A stretch of DNA of 37,852 bases from Gammaproteobacteria bacterium (GCA_029881275.1 JAOUMX010000007.1:1-37852); one strand, 5' to 3'; shown: positions 15,070 to 24,190, counted from the first letter of the stretch. Notes: a model not told the origin generated them from the sequence alone. Numbers and translations: made by a program.

Positions 15070-15809
15070 TCGAAAAAACCATTAATTTTTCACGTCGCAT
15101 TTTTGTTGAAAAAACGGCGACTGCTGTAGCCGGTCTTAGCATTGCACCCGGTGTGTTTCTCAATCAGGTCGCTCAGGCTAAACCAGCTGACCAGGCAGTG
15201 ACTTCAGATGTTCGTTGGGGCATGTTAATCGATACCAACAAGTGCGCTACTGGTTGCACTGCCTGTGTATCTGCCTGTAATGAAGAAAATGGTATTCAGT
15301 CACATAATCGTCCTGCAACAGATCAGGTCTGGATACGTAAAGTTAAATTACGTGACAAACAAACGGGTCATGTAACTTCCCTGCCTATGATGTGCCAGCA
15401 TTGTGAACACCCGCCCTGCGTTGATGTTTGCCCTACAGGTGCCTCAATGAAACGTGAAGACGGCATTGTTCTGGTTGATAAACACATTTGTATCGGTTGT
15501 CGTTACTGTATGATGGCCTGCCCTTACAAGGCACGTTCATTTGCACATGAGACGGTAACAGATCCTAAAGAATATGCACCTCGTGGTAAGGGTACAGTTG
15601 AAGCCTGCACATTATGCGTACATCGCGTTGACGAAGGCGGCACACCAGCCTGTGTCGAAGCCTGTAATGCCGCAGAACACGGTGCAATGATCTTTGGTGA
15701 CCTGAAAGATCCTAATAGCGAAATATCAAAAGAACTTGAGAAACACGGCGGCAAGCAAATCCGTGCCGATCTGAATCTTAACACGGGTGTTCGTTATCAG
15801 GGCATTTAA
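15066..15809 (+). CDS. dsrO: DsrO, periplasmic Fe-S subunit of DsrMKJOP
   Basis: A 247-aa ferredoxin-like protein exported by Tat: the N-terminus has SRRIFVEK, a twin-arginine motif, then a hydrophobic stretch and AQA cleavage region. Four Cys clusters follow (CATGCTACVSAC, CQHCEHPPCVDVCP, CIGCRYCMMACP, CTLCVHRVDEGGTPACVEAC). DsrO wires DsrJ to DsrP at the periplasmic face. ATGA overlap with dsrJ indicates coupled translation. dsrP follows after 32 bp. Confidence 0.96.
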   Translation: MIEKTINFSRRIFVEKTATAVAGLSIAPGVFLNQVAQAKPADQAVTSDVRWGMLIDTNKCATGCTACVSACNEENGIQSHNRPATDQVWIRKVKLRDKQTGHVTSLPMMCQHCEHPPCVDVCPTGASMKREDGIVLVDKHICIGCRYCMMACPYKARSFAHETVTDPKEYAPRGKGTVEACTLCVHRVDEGGTPACVEACNAAEHGAMIFGDLKDPNSEISKELEKHGGKQIRADLNLNTGVRYQGI

Positions 15810-15841
15810 GCAAAAAGTATTAGAGCTTAGTTGAAATCACT

Positions 15842-17065
15842 ATGAAAAAAATACACTTACAAGAAATTGATGGAAACAGCATGGGCTATCTTGGCCTGCT
15901 GGCATTTTTAGGTGCTTTTGTTCTGGCAGCTTTAGGCTCAACCTATTATATGGAACATAATGGACACTGGGTGACTGGCATGAACAACCAGATCGTCTGG
16001 GGCATGCCGCATGTATTTGCTGTTTTCCTCATCGTAGCCGCATCCGGTGCACTGAATGTGGCTTCTATATCATCCGTATTCAACCAGAAGATATACAAAC
16101 CGCTAGCGCCACTATCAACTCTGTTAGCCCTGTCGCTACTGATTGGTGGCCTGATGATACTGGTACTGGACCTGGGGCGCCCTGATCGTCTTATCGTGGC
16201 CATGACCAAATACAATTTCAAATCTATCTTTGCATGGAACATGATTCTGTATAACGGTTTCTTTGTCATTGTTGGTGTCTATGCATGGTTCATGCTGGAT
16301 CACACCATGAAAAAATACAGTCGTTATGCCGGTTTTGCTGCCTTTATCTGGCGTCTGGCACTGACCACTGGTACTGGTTCCATCTTTGGCTTCCTGGTGG
16401 CGCGTCCTGGCTATGACATGGCCATGATGGCACCTATGTTTATCATTATGTCATTCTCATTTGGTCTGGCGATCTATTTGCTGGTACTGATGGCATCATA
16501 CAACTGGACACAACGCCCACTGGGCGATGTTGTTGTTAACCGCTTACGTAAACTACTGGGTGTTTTTGTTGCTGCCGTACTCTACTTTGTAATTGTTTAT
16601 CATCTGACCAACCTTTATGCGACAGAGCATCACGGTTTCGAAGCCTTCATGCTTCTTGGTGATAATGGCGGTTCCAAGTACTCAAGTATTTTCTGGGTAG
16701 GCCAAATCCTGTTGGGCAGCCTGATCCCACTGGCAATGATTTATGCCCCCGGTGTTGCAAATTGCCGTAAAACACTGGCGACTGCCTGTGTGCTGATTAT
16801 CATTGGTGGACTGGCTCAGATGTATACTATCATTATTGGTGGTCAGGCTTATCCGATGGAAATCTTCCCTGGTATGGAAGTACTGGAAACCACGTTTGCT
16901 GATGGTGCCACAACAATCTATTCTGCATCACTACCTGAAATCCTGCTGGGTCTGGGTGGCATTGCAATGTCCTTGATTGTGGTTGCTCTGGGCATTAAAG
17001 TACTCGGCTTCCTGCCACAAAGTCTTGATGATGCCACTGTAGATCCTCATCACAAAGCTGATTAG
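15842..17065 (+). CDS. dsrP: DsrP, NrfD-like membrane subunit of DsrMKJOP
   Basis: A 407-aa NrfD/PsrC-family integral membrane protein with about ten helices, the likely second quinone-interacting subunit of DsrMKJOP. No heme motif is visible, as usual for the family. It begins MKKIHLQEIDGNSMGYLG and is hydrophobic throughout, with a short hydrophilic C-terminal tail. A strong hairpin follows at 17121. Confidence 0.95.
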   Translation: MKKIHLQEIDGNSMGYLGLLAFLGAFVLAALGSTYYMEHNGHWVTGMNNQIVWGMPHVFAVFLIVAASGALNVASISSVFNQKIYKPLAPLSTLLALSLLIGGLMILVLDLGRPDRLIVAMTKYNFKSIFAWNMILYNGFFVIVGVYAWFMLDHTMKKYSRYAGFAAFIWRLALTTGTGSIFGFLVARPGYDMAMMAPMFIIMSFSFGLAIYLLVLMASYNWTQRPLGDVVVNRLRKLLGVFVAAVLYFVIVYHLTNLYATEHHGFEAFMLLGDNGGSKYSSIFWVGQILLGSLIPLAMIYAPGVANCRKTLATACVLIIIGGLAQMYTIIIGGQAYPMEIFPGMEVLETTFADGATTIYSASLPEILLGLGGIAMSLIVVALGIKVLGFLPQSLDDATVDPHHKAD

Positions 17066-17120
17066 AATTAAACAGTATTCGAGCACTTTGGTTACAGGGT
17101 GACGAATTATAACTGAACAG

Positions 17121-17160
17121 GACAACGGCTCGAAGACACTCTTCGAGCCGTTGTCATTTT
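17121..17160 (+). terminator. Hairpin after dsrP, probable partial terminator
   Basis: A perfect 15-bp stem GACAACGGCTCGAAG / CTTCGAGCCGTTGTC with an ACACT loop, then ATTTTAAG. The stem is very strong but the T run is short. It lies inside the dsr cluster, 13 bases before dsrN, so dsrNR and the genes after it may be read at a lower level. Confidence 0.75.
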
Positions 17161-17173
17161 AAGAATACTAAAT

Positions 17174-18547
17174 ATGTCGCGTCTATTAATATCAGCAGCA
17201 CATAAATCGTCAGGTAAAACAACCATTACGATTGGACTGTGTGCAGCACTGGCTGAAAAAGGACTGGCTGTACAACCTTTCAAAAAAGGACCTGACTACA
17301 TTGATCCCATGTGGTTAAGTCGTGCATCTGGCCGCCCCTGTCATAATCTTGATTTCTATACCATGCAGGCTGACGAAATCATCGATACAGTTGCTCACAA
17401 CACACAAAATTCTGACATCACTATCATAGAAGGCAACAAAGGCCTTTACGATGGGCTGGATCTTGACGGTAGCAATTCAAATGCGGCACTGGCCGAGTTA
17501 CTCAAAACGCCGGTCATTCTGGTTCTCGATGCCCGTGGCATGACCCGAGGGATTGCACCTTTAATACTTGGCTATCAGGCATTCGATCCTGATATTCATA
17601 TTGCCGGCGTTATCCTTAACCAGCTGGGTGGCAGCCGTCATGAAAGTAAATTACGCTCCGTAATCGAACACTATACAGATATTTCAGTAGTCGGAGCTGT
17701 ATATCGTAATCATCATCTTTCAATCGATGAACGACACCTGGGCCTTATACCCAGCAATGAAGATCAGTCCGCTGATAAAAAGATCCGTCAAATTCGTGAT
17801 ATTGTCAAAAGCCAGATTGATCTTAAGCTGATCATGGATATAGCAAAACAGGCTCAACCCATCAGTGCACATAGTCAGGCCAGAACCAGCACATCTAAAA
17901 AAGATTTACGTATTGGTATTGTTAAAAACAGTGCGTTTGGTTTTTATTATCCAGGCGATCTTCAGGCACTTGAAATGGCTGGCGCCGAACTTATCAACAT
18001 TGACACGATTAGCGATCAGCGATTACCCGACATTGATGGTCTGTTCATTGGTGGTGGCTTCCCGGAAACACGCATGGAAGAACTGGCCGCCAATACCAGT
18101 ATGCGAAATGAAATTAAGACTGCCATAGATAATGGTCTGCCAACGTATGCTGAATGTGGTGGCTTAATGTACCTCAGTCGTAGCCTTCAATGGAAAGATA
18201 AAACAGCTGATATGGTTGGTGTTATACAGGCCAATACTGTCATGCATGAATCACCTCAGGGGCGAGGATACATACGCCTGCAGGAAACATCTGAACACCC
18301 CTGGAAATCGCATACAATAGATGGAAAAGAAATTGCAGGACATGAATTCCACTATTCAGCACTGGAAAACATTGATCCCTCACTGCATTTCGCATACCGT
18401 ATACTACGTGGTAGCGGTATTGATGGGCAACATGATGGCATCATTTACAAGAATCTGCTTGCCTGTTACGCACATCTTAGAGACACGCGAGCCAATCACT
18501 GGGCTATCCGCTTTGTTGATTTTGTCAGACAATGCAAAGACAGTTAA
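17174..18547 (+). CDS. dsrN: DsrN, cobyrinic acid a,c-diamide synthase-like amidotransferase
   Basis: A 457-aa CobB/CbiA-type glutamine amidotransferase. Residues 5-21 hold the nucleotide-binding start (AAHKSSGKTTITIGL), and the C-terminal class I amidotransferase part has IGGGFPE, the nucleophile C328 (YAECGGLMYLS) and a late His (GHEFHYS). In dsr clusters DsrN is thought to amidate siroheme for DsrAB. A few bases separate it from a strong hairpin. A true cobalamin role is possible, but no cob genes are near. Confidence 0.93.
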   Translation: MSRLLISAAHKSSGKTTITIGLCAALAEKGLAVQPFKKGPDYIDPMWLSRASGRPCHNLDFYTMQADEIIDTVAHNTQNSDITIIEGNKGLYDGLDLDGSNSNAALAELLKTPVILVLDARGMTRGIAPLILGYQAFDPDIHIAGVILNQLGGSRHESKLRSVIEHYTDISVVGAVYRNHHLSIDERHLGLIPSNEDQSADKKIRQIRDIVKSQIDLKLIMDIAKQAQPISAHSQARTSTSKKDLRIGIVKNSAFGFYYPGDLQALEMAGAELINIDTISDQRLPDIDGLFIGGGFPETRMEELAANTSMRNEIKTAIDNGLPTYAECGGLMYLSRSLQWKDKTADMVGVIQANTVMHESPQGRGYIRLQETSEHPWKSHTIDGKEIAGHEFHYSALENIDPSLHFAYRILRGSGIDGQHDGIIYKNLLACYAHLRDTRANHWAIRFVDFVRQCKDS

Positions 18548-18577
18548 TATTATAGTTTTGAACTGGAGTTTATTTTT

Positions 18578-18889
18578 ATGATTACCCTGACACCAGCAGC
18601 AGCCAAACAAATACGCCTATCTGCCAAAGAAGGTAATCTTGATGGCTTGCCTATTCGTGTTGCCGCAACAAAAAATAATGATGGCAGCCTGCATTACGGC
18701 ATGGGCTTCGATGATGTTAAAGAAGATGATACAACCTACACATCTGAAAATATTGATGTTGTAATATCTGAAGCATCAAAATCATTACTCAACGGAACAA
18801 CCATTGATTATGTTGAAATTGAGCCTGGAAACCCTCAATTTATATTCATGAACCCCAATGATCCCAACTTCAAGCCACCTACTGAATAA
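18578..18889 (+). CDS. dsrR: DsrR, A-type-carrier-like protein without Cys
   Basis: A 103-aa IscA/HesB-fold protein (MITLTPAAAKQIRLSA start, GLPIRVAA). A-type Fe-S carriers have three conserved Cys; this one has none, as reported for A. vinosum DsrR, which is not a cluster carrier and affects dsr expression post-transcriptionally. GGAG lies upstream of the ATG. It is followed after 7 bp by the histidine kinase gene, where some sulfur bacteria have dsrS. Confidence 0.94.
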   Translation: MITLTPAAAKQIRLSAKEGNLDGLPIRVAATKNNDGSLHYGMGFDDVKEDDTTYTSENIDVVISEASKSLLNGTTIDYVEIEPGNPQFIFMNPNDPNFKPPTE

Positions 18890-18896
18890 GTTGTAA

Positions 18897-20312
18897 ATGT
18901 ATTCACTTAGTTTGAAATCAACTGAAAAAGACCGGCAGTCTTCCCGGCTGGTTAGCCGTTGCTTATTTATTCTCTTTATTCTACTGAGTGGTTTAGGAAT
19001 AAGTAGTTACTGGCTATTTCATACCACCAGCAATCAGTCACTGGCAATCACATCACATACCCTGCTGTTGATCAGTACTTTTTTATTTATTATTTTTATT
19101 GCTTTCAAAAACAATAAAAGACTGACATCAAACGATATGCAACGAGATCAAGCTCAGAACATATTATATGATATTACCAGTGTTATTAACTCCTGCCACG
19201 ACCTTAAAGAGCTACTTGATAAATTCTGTACCGAAATAAGCAAGTCACTGAATGCTCGCAATGTATCCATCTGGTTAATTACAGAACACAACTGGCTGGA
19301 ATATATTTCAAGCACAGGAATAGATCCGAAAGTTACCAATCAGCCAAAAAGAATAAAATTAACCGAAGAACTGCTTGCTACACTCAGTGACAATAAAGTT
19401 ATTCATGGCAATGAACATGTAGAAAGACTGGGTGAAATCTTACACTGTAATGTTTCTGAAGAAATTAAATCCTATTACATACCATTACATTCAAAAGAAA
19501 ACATATTAGGTATTGTTCGAATTAAAATCGAAAAAATACCATTCGATAATTTGAATAACTTCAAAGAACTACTGATACGCCTCAACAACCAGCTAAGTAT
19601 CGCCATTGAAAAAGCACGTGTGGATCAGGAAACACGTCGCATGATAATAATGGAAGAAAGAAGCCTGATAGCTAATGAACTTCATGATTCTCTGGCCCAG
19701 ACTTTGGCCAGCCTTAAATTCCAGGTTCGTGTACTCGATGAAACCCTTCAACCCACATCTGAATTTCAGTCGATTCGCGGCATTGAACAGGTTGAAAATA
19801 GCCTTGATGAAGCATATACCGACTTGAGAGAACTTATTGCACACTGTCGTACACCAATAAAAAGCCAGGGTCTGATAGCAGCTGTTGAGAAACTAATATC
19901 ACGTTTCCGTAAAGAGTCAGGCATTCATGTATTATTACAAACTGACTGGCAGAACTCTGATCTGCCCCCTAATATGGAAATGCATATCTTCCGTATTGTA
20001 CAGGAAGCCATGAACAACATTCGTAAGCACAGTGGCGCAAATAATGTTCGCATCATGTTTCGCTGTGATGATAAAGGCAATCATAGTGTACTGGTTGAAA
20101 ATGACGGGCTGGGTTTTGAAACACCCACATCCAGTGATCACCCTGGCAAACATCTTGGCCTGACCATTATGAAAGAACGCGCGATTCATCTGGGTGGTGA
20201 ATTACGGATCGAAAGTGAGCCAGACGAAGGCACACGTATCGAGCTGGTATTTAACTATAATAGCGAATCAGAACACGACCCACTGCAACGACTTTCGGGA
20301 ATTAAAAAATGA
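18897..20312 (+). CDS. NarX-like sensor histidine kinase (TM-GAF-HisKA_3)
   Basis: A 471-aa membrane histidine kinase of the NarX/DegS type. Two helices lie at about 22-40 and 50-68 with almost no periplasmic loop, so it likely senses from within the membrane or cytoplasm. A GAF-like domain follows (about 90-240), then HisKA_3 with phospho-acceptor H263 (ANELHDSLAQTLASLK) and an HATPase_c domain (EAMNNIRKHSGANNV, LGLTIMKERA). It lacks the classic NarX periplasmic nitrate-sensing region. No clear ribosome site precedes the ATG, 7 bp after dsrR. It overlaps its regulator by 4 bases. Confidence 0.92.
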   Translation: MYSLSLKSTEKDRQSSRLVSRCLFILFILLSGLGISSYWLFHTTSNQSLAITSHTLLLISTFLFIIFIAFKNNKRLTSNDMQRDQAQNILYDITSVINSCHDLKELLDKFCTEISKSLNARNVSIWLITEHNWLEYISSTGIDPKVTNQPKRIKLTEELLATLSDNKVIHGNEHVERLGEILHCNVSEEIKSYYIPLHSKENILGIVRIKIEKIPFDNLNNFKELLIRLNNQLSIAIEKARVDQETRRMIIMEERSLIANELHDSLAQTLASLKFQVRVLDETLQPTSEFQSIRGIEQVENSLDEAYTDLRELIAHCRTPIKSQGLIAAVEKLISRFRKESGIHVLLQTDWQNSDLPPNMEMHIFRIVQEAMNNIRKHSGANNVRIMFRCDDKGNHSVLVENDGLGFETPTSSDHPGKHLGLTIMKERAIHLGGELRIESEPDEGTRIELVFNYNSESEHDPLQRLSGIKK

Positions 20313-20983
20313 GTATGCGCGTCATAATGATTGATGACCACGCCCTGTTCAGGGTAGGGTTACAGGGACTGCTTGAACAACGTGGCATCGAAGTGATTGC
20401 AGCTGTCGCAGAAGGTTCAGAAGGTATCAGACTGGCTCAGGAATTACAGCCCAATATTATCCTGCTTGACCTGCGTATGCCAGATATGAGCGGACTGGAT
20501 GTGCTTCGCAAAATAAAAGAAAAGAAAATCAAGATCCCTGTTGTCATGTTGACCACAAGCAATGAAGAACACGATCTGGTTGAAGCACTGCGTAATGGCG
20601 CACAGGGTTATTTATTAAAAGACATGGAGCCTGATGAACTGGTCAGTGCATTACGTGATATCGAACGAGGCAAGAATGTTGTTGCTCAGGGTTTAACCGA
20701 TGTTCTTGCCCGCATGGTTCAGGGCGACCCCATGGAAGAAGAACCAAAAGATAATCCTTTTTCAGATTTAACGCCAAGAGAACTGGAAATACTTTGCCTG
20801 CTGGCAGACGGTCAAAGCAATAAGGTTATTGCTCGCAATCTTGGCATTTCTGATGGCACAGTAAAACTGCATGTTAAGGCCATATTAAGAAAGCTTCATG
20901 TTCATTCTCGTGTTGAAGCTGCTGTTATTGCTGTTGAACAGGGATTACGTCAAAACAGTAATACACCAGATCGGTCCAGTTAA
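20309..20983 (+). CDS. NarL/FixJ-family response regulator
   Basis: A 224-aa regulator with an N-terminal receiver domain (phospho-acceptor D54 in ILLDLRMPDMSG, DD at 9-10, Lys in LLKDMEPDE) and a C-terminal LuxR-type helix-turn-helix (LTPRELEILCLLADGQSNK to VKLHVKAILRKLHVHSR). It is translationally coupled (ATGA) to the kinase. Its place at the tail of the dsr operon suggests it regulates sulfur oxidation or links it to an electron acceptor signal; targets are unknown. Confidence 0.94.
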   Translation: MSMRVIMIDDHALFRVGLQGLLEQRGIEVIAAVAEGSEGIRLAQELQPNIILLDLRMPDMSGLDVLRKIKEKKIKIPVVMLTTSNEEHDLVEALRNGAQGYLLKDMEPDELVSALRDIERGKNVVAQGLTDVLARMVQGDPMEEEPKDNPFSDLTPRELEILCLLADGQSNKVIARNLGISDGTVKLHVKAILRKLHVHSRVEAAVIAVEQGLRQNSNTPDRSS

Positions 20984-20986
20984 TTT

Positions 20987-21454
20987 ATGAAAACATTTAA
21001 ACAGCTGATTGAAGATGTCATCCCACATATAAATGAATTGTTCCCATGGGACCTTGAGGAACGTATGCAGGAAACAGACGACCTGCTACTCATCGATATA
21101 ACAGAAGCCAAAGAATATAATACTGTACATATAAAAAATGCCCTCAATGTACCGCGTGGAGTTCTGGAAGCATCATGTGAATGGAACTATGAGGACACCG
21201 TCCCTGAACTGGCTGCCGGGCGTGATCGTGAAATCGTCATCATCTGTCGCTCCGGTAATCGCAGTGCTCTTGCCGCTTATACCATGCAACTCATGGGATT
21301 TACTAACGTCAGCTCTTTGAAAACAGGGTTACGTGGCTGGTTTGATTATGAACTGCCACTGTACGATGGCGATGGCAATGAAGTTGATGAAGATGAGATA
21401 GATGCTTATTTCAGTATAGGACCTCTACCTGAACAGATGGAGCCCGTAGAATAA
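20987..21454 (+). CDS. Rhodanese-domain sulfurtransferase
   Basis: A 155-aa single-domain rhodanese. The active loop is C87-RSGNRS, a typical six-residue loop that carries a persulfide. An N-terminal helical part (FKQLIEDVIPHINELFPWDL) precedes the domain, and the C-terminus is acidic. No signal peptide, so it acts in the cytoplasm, where it could feed sulfane sulfur towards DsrEFH. It starts 3 bases after the regulator gene, so it belongs to the same transcript. Confidence 0.93.
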   Translation: MKTFKQLIEDVIPHINELFPWDLEERMQETDDLLLIDITEAKEYNTVHIKNALNVPRGVLEASCEWNYEDTVPELAAGRDREIVIICRSGNRSALAAYTMQLMGFTNVSSLKTGLRGWFDYELPLYDGDGNEVDEDEIDAYFSIGPLPEQMEPVE

Positions 21455-21534
21455 ATAATATTGTTTCGACTTAGAAATATAGCTGTTTCTATCAGGCAAT
21501 AATTATAATCTTTCGTCCCGGGATCAGTTTTCAG

Positions 21535-21846
21535 CTAATAAAACTTTCGATCTTTACGACGCTTACCTGCCTGCTGTATAACCACGCCTTTAACTGCTGA
21601 TGGCCCGGCGAATTCTTCCGTTTCATACAGATCATTTAAAGGAACCAGATAATGCCTTTCCTCATGTAAACGGTATTGGCGAAAAGTATATTCATCATTG
21701 TGTACTGCCACCACATAACAGCCGTCGCGTAAAACCCCTTCAGGATCAACAATGATTACCACGCCTTCCATAAACTCGGGCTGCATACTATCACCCAGTA
21801 CCTGAAGTGCGAAAGGCTCGGCTTTACTACATGAAGAAGCTTGCAT
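21535..21846 (-). CDS. S24/LexA-like protein with changed catalytic Lys
   Basis: A 103-aa stand-alone S24 (LexA C-terminal) domain with no DNA-binding domain. The Ser motif is present (GDSMQPEF, S20) and the following VVIIVDPEGVLRDGCYVV matches the fold. At the place of the general-base Lys (VTVKR in LexA) it has YTFRQ, so Arg56 replaces Lys and self-cleavage is doubtful. A -10-like TATAAT lies on the minus strand at 21881-21876. It is divergent from the FKBP gene. Function unknown. Confidence 0.85.
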   Translation of the reverse strand: MQASSCSKAEPFALQVLGDSMQPEFMEGVVIIVDPEGVLRDGCYVVAVHNDEYTFRQYRLHEERHYLVPLNDLYETEEFAGPSAVKGVVIQQAGKRRKDRKFY

Positions 21847-21875
21847 AAGACCATCTCTATAATTAACAAAACCGT

Positions 21876-21955
21876 ATTATACATGATCATTTTACTGGTA
21901 TTAAACCTACCAATCATCGTGAAAACGGGCATAACGGATCGATATGTTATATAAT
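21876..21955. promoter_or_regulatory. Divergent -10-like boxes between the S24-like and FKBP genes
   Basis: TATAAT occurs on the minus strand (21881-21876), about 30 bases before the S24-like start, and on the plus strand (21950-21955), about 43 bases before the FKBP start. Neither has a good -35 match, so these are candidates only. Confidence 0.4.
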
Positions 21956-21997
21956 ATCAGCCTAATTTTTTTTGATTAATAAACAAGTACTTAGATC

Positions 21998-22492
21998 ATG
22001 TCAGAACAACGTATACGCCGCAATAAACTGGTCCAGTTCACATACAGTATCGCAGATGACGAAGGTAATATCGTCGAGCAGGTCGACTTGCCCGTCAATT
22101 ATGTACATGGCGCCAGCTCAATGGGCCTAATTGAACGCGTCGAGCGCGCTCTGGAAGGCCACCGTGAAGGTGATACCATAGAAGTCGAAGTACCGCCTTC
22201 AGAAGGCTTTGGCGAACATGATCCTGACCTGACTTTTGCTGATGATATCGATAATGTACCGCCACAGTTTCGCAAAGTTGGTACACAGGTCGAAATGGCA
22301 AATGATTCCGGTGATACCAAGACATTTATTGTTACAAAAGTCGAAAATGGTAAAGTCACTCTTGATGGCAATCACCCACTGGCCGGTAAAGTCGCCAAAT
22401 TTGCAGTAAAAGTACTTTCTATCCGAGATGCCACCCCTGAAGAAATCAGGAGCGGCGCCGACAATCCAAATGTGAATGTCTCAATTCACTAA
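21998..22492 (+). CDS. SlyD-like FKBP-type peptidyl-prolyl isomerase
   Basis: A 164-aa FKBP of the SlyD group, a cytoplasmic proline isomerase and chaperone. The family pattern is clear: KLVQFTYSIADDEGNIVEQ, the GLIERVERALEGHREGD segment, PPSEGFGEHDPDL with the insert-in-flap domain, and NHPLAGKVAKFAVKVLSI. It lacks the His-rich nickel-binding tail of E. coli SlyD, ending instead in NPNVNVSIH. It is convergent with sqr, 11 bp apart, with no clear terminator between. Confidence 0.92.
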   Translation: MSEQRIRRNKLVQFTYSIADDEGNIVEQVDLPVNYVHGASSMGLIERVERALEGHREGDTIEVEVPPSEGFGEHDPDLTFADDIDNVPPQFRKVGTQVEMANDSGDTKTFIVTKVENGKVTLDGNHPLAGKVAKFAVKVLSIRDATPEEIRSGADNPNVNVSIH

Positions 22493-22503
22493 TTATTGAA
22501 TCA

Positions 22504-23778
22504 TTAACGTTTCAATCTGGCCACACCAACCAGTTTAAGTACCCATTTTTCAATAAATGGCTCTGAAATACCGGTTTTCATTTTGCGGATAAAATATTTT
22601 TCAAATGAGATTTTAGCCCAGTGCACCCACTTGCCTTTTTTAAACCAGGTAACATTACGTGGCGGAATCTGAGGCAATGCTATAAATGCCGCACCTGTAT
22701 CACCCAGATCCGCCAGGCAGAATGCATTCCATGTTGCCTTTGATGCAACCGGGTAACCAGTCAGCTCAGCTTTAATATTACGTACGATTGCAGTCACCAT
22801 TGATTCAATCATATAACCGGTTTTAGGGGCACCTGTTGGTACGGGCGTGGCTTCAACCGGTGGGATAGCAATACAAACACCCGCAGAATAAATATTTGGG
22901 TATTTTGGACTGCGTTGGTGCTCATCAACAATTACAAAACCTCTTGGGTTACATAAACCTTCAACTTTAGTAACCGGATCCACACCCTTAAATGCGGGTA
23001 ATATCATTGAATGTTTGAACTCAAGTTCATGCTGTTTTGCCACCTCACCCGCGTCATTCATTTCATCAACATACATTTTACCTTCTTCAACTTTGGTAAC
23101 TTTTGCATTGGTAATAAACTTGATATGTCGATTGCGCATTTCATGTTCAAGCAAGCCCCTTGAGTCACCAACTCCACCCAGGCCAAGATGTCCTATATAA
23201 GGTTCACTGGTTACAAATGTCATTGGCACCCTGTCTCGTACCTTATGCTTACGAAGAGCAGTATCAACAATAGCCGCATATTCATAAGCGGGACCAAAAC
23301 AGCTGGCAAAAGGCGCAGCACCAATAACGACATGCCCCGGGTCATCAACCAGTTTCATAAAATCATCATATGCCTTTTCTGCATGATCAACAGTGCATAT
23401 TGAATGGGTAAATCCATTAACAGGACCAGTGCCTTCGACTTCATCAAAAGCAAGTTTTGGTCCGGTTGCAATTAGCAAGAAATCATAATTCACTTCCTGA
23501 CCATCTTTTAATATAAGTTTACTGCCTTCTGCATCAATAGTTTCTACCCAGCCAACAACTAAATTAATCTTCTTTTTCTTGAGATAAGGCTCTAAAGGAA
23601 TTGTAATTTGCTTACGGTTACGCCAGCCAACGGCTAACCATGGATTTGACGGGACAAACTGGAAATAATCATTGGCATTAACAACAGTAACCTCATGTTG
23701 TTTCCCCAATACCTGCCGTAATTCATACGCTGCTGGCATCCCACCAAGCCCTGCGCCTAGCACCACCACATTAGCCAT
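22504..23778 (-). CDS. sqr: Sulfide:quinone oxidoreductase, Acidithiobacillus type
   Basis: A 424-aa membrane-associated flavoprotein that oxidises sulfide to sulfane sulfur and reduces quinone. The N-terminal FAD fold is VVVLGAGLGGMPAA. The three redox Cys known from the A. ferrooxidans enzyme (128, 160, 356) are present as C128 (SICTVDHA), C160 (ASCFGPA) and C354 (AFCLADLGD). The C-terminal amphipathic membrane-binding part (KYFIRKMKTGISEPF) also matches. GAGGTGG precedes the ATG. It is monocistronic and faces the SlyD-like gene. It supplies polysulfide or persulfide to the Dsr pathway. Confidence 0.95.
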   Translation of the reverse strand: MANVVVLGAGLGGMPAAYELRQVLGKQHEVTVVNANDYFQFVPSNPWLAVGWRNRKQITIPLEPYLKKKKINLVVGWVETIDAEGSKLILKDGQEVNYDFLLIATGPKLAFDEVEGTGPVNGFTHSICTVDHAEKAYDDFMKLVDDPGHVVIGAAPFASCFGPAYEYAAIVDTALRKHKVRDRVPMTFVTSEPYIGHLGLGGVGDSRGLLEHEMRNRHIKFITNAKVTKVEEGKMYVDEMNDAGEVAKQHELEFKHSMILPAFKGVDPVTKVEGLCNPRGFVIVDEHQRSPKYPNIYSAGVCIAIPPVEATPVPTGAPKTGYMIESMVTAIVRNIKAELTGYPVASKATWNAFCLADLGDTGAAFIALPQIPPRNVTWFKKGKWVHWAKISFEKYFIRKMKTGISEPFIEKWVLKLVGVARLKR

Positions 23779-24190
23779 AGCACCACCTCATTAAAATAAA
23801 ATAAAAAAAGAAATTCACAAGAAGAAGATTAATTATTTTAATATTTACATATATCTCTGCTAAAAATATTGATATTTATCAGAGCATTAATTAGATGAGC
23901 ATATACTTATATTATTAATTTCTTATAACAAAATCAGAAATCAGATATGAAAATACCTGGTCACAAGATCATCATCAGGCACATGGTTAATAAGCTGAAA
24001 ATAAAGTCTCATAATAATCACCAAAGATATAAACAGACAATCTAGATCTAAACAATCATTTATGTCGTATGATTAACCTAATGACATAGTGAATGAAAAT
24101 ATTTAATAATGATTAATAACAGTTCGTAACAAAATAGCAATAACAACCCCTCATAAAGAACGGTTTGATATTTAAAAATGAGAATCCGTC
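23779..24190. promoter_or_regulatory. Divergent region between sqr and the PotD-like gene
   Basis: This 412-bp AT-rich gap holds no gene I can support. An imperfect hairpin CTCTG-C-TAAAAATAT to ATATTTATCAGAG spans 23855-23884, about 77-106 bases before the sqr start. TATGTC (24061-24066) and GACATA (24083-24088), with inner ATTA/TAAT, form an interrupted inverted repeat about 105 bp before the PotD-like start. Both could be regulator sites; neither matches a site I know. Confidence 0.5.

Noticed and set aside
21455-21534. Terminator after the rhodanese gene
   Set aside because: AGAAA-N8-TTTCT is present, but the stem is weak, AT-rich and not followed by a T run.
22492-22504. Terminator between the SlyD-like gene and sqr
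   Set aside because: The convergent genes are 11 bp apart and no stem-loop with a T run is present.
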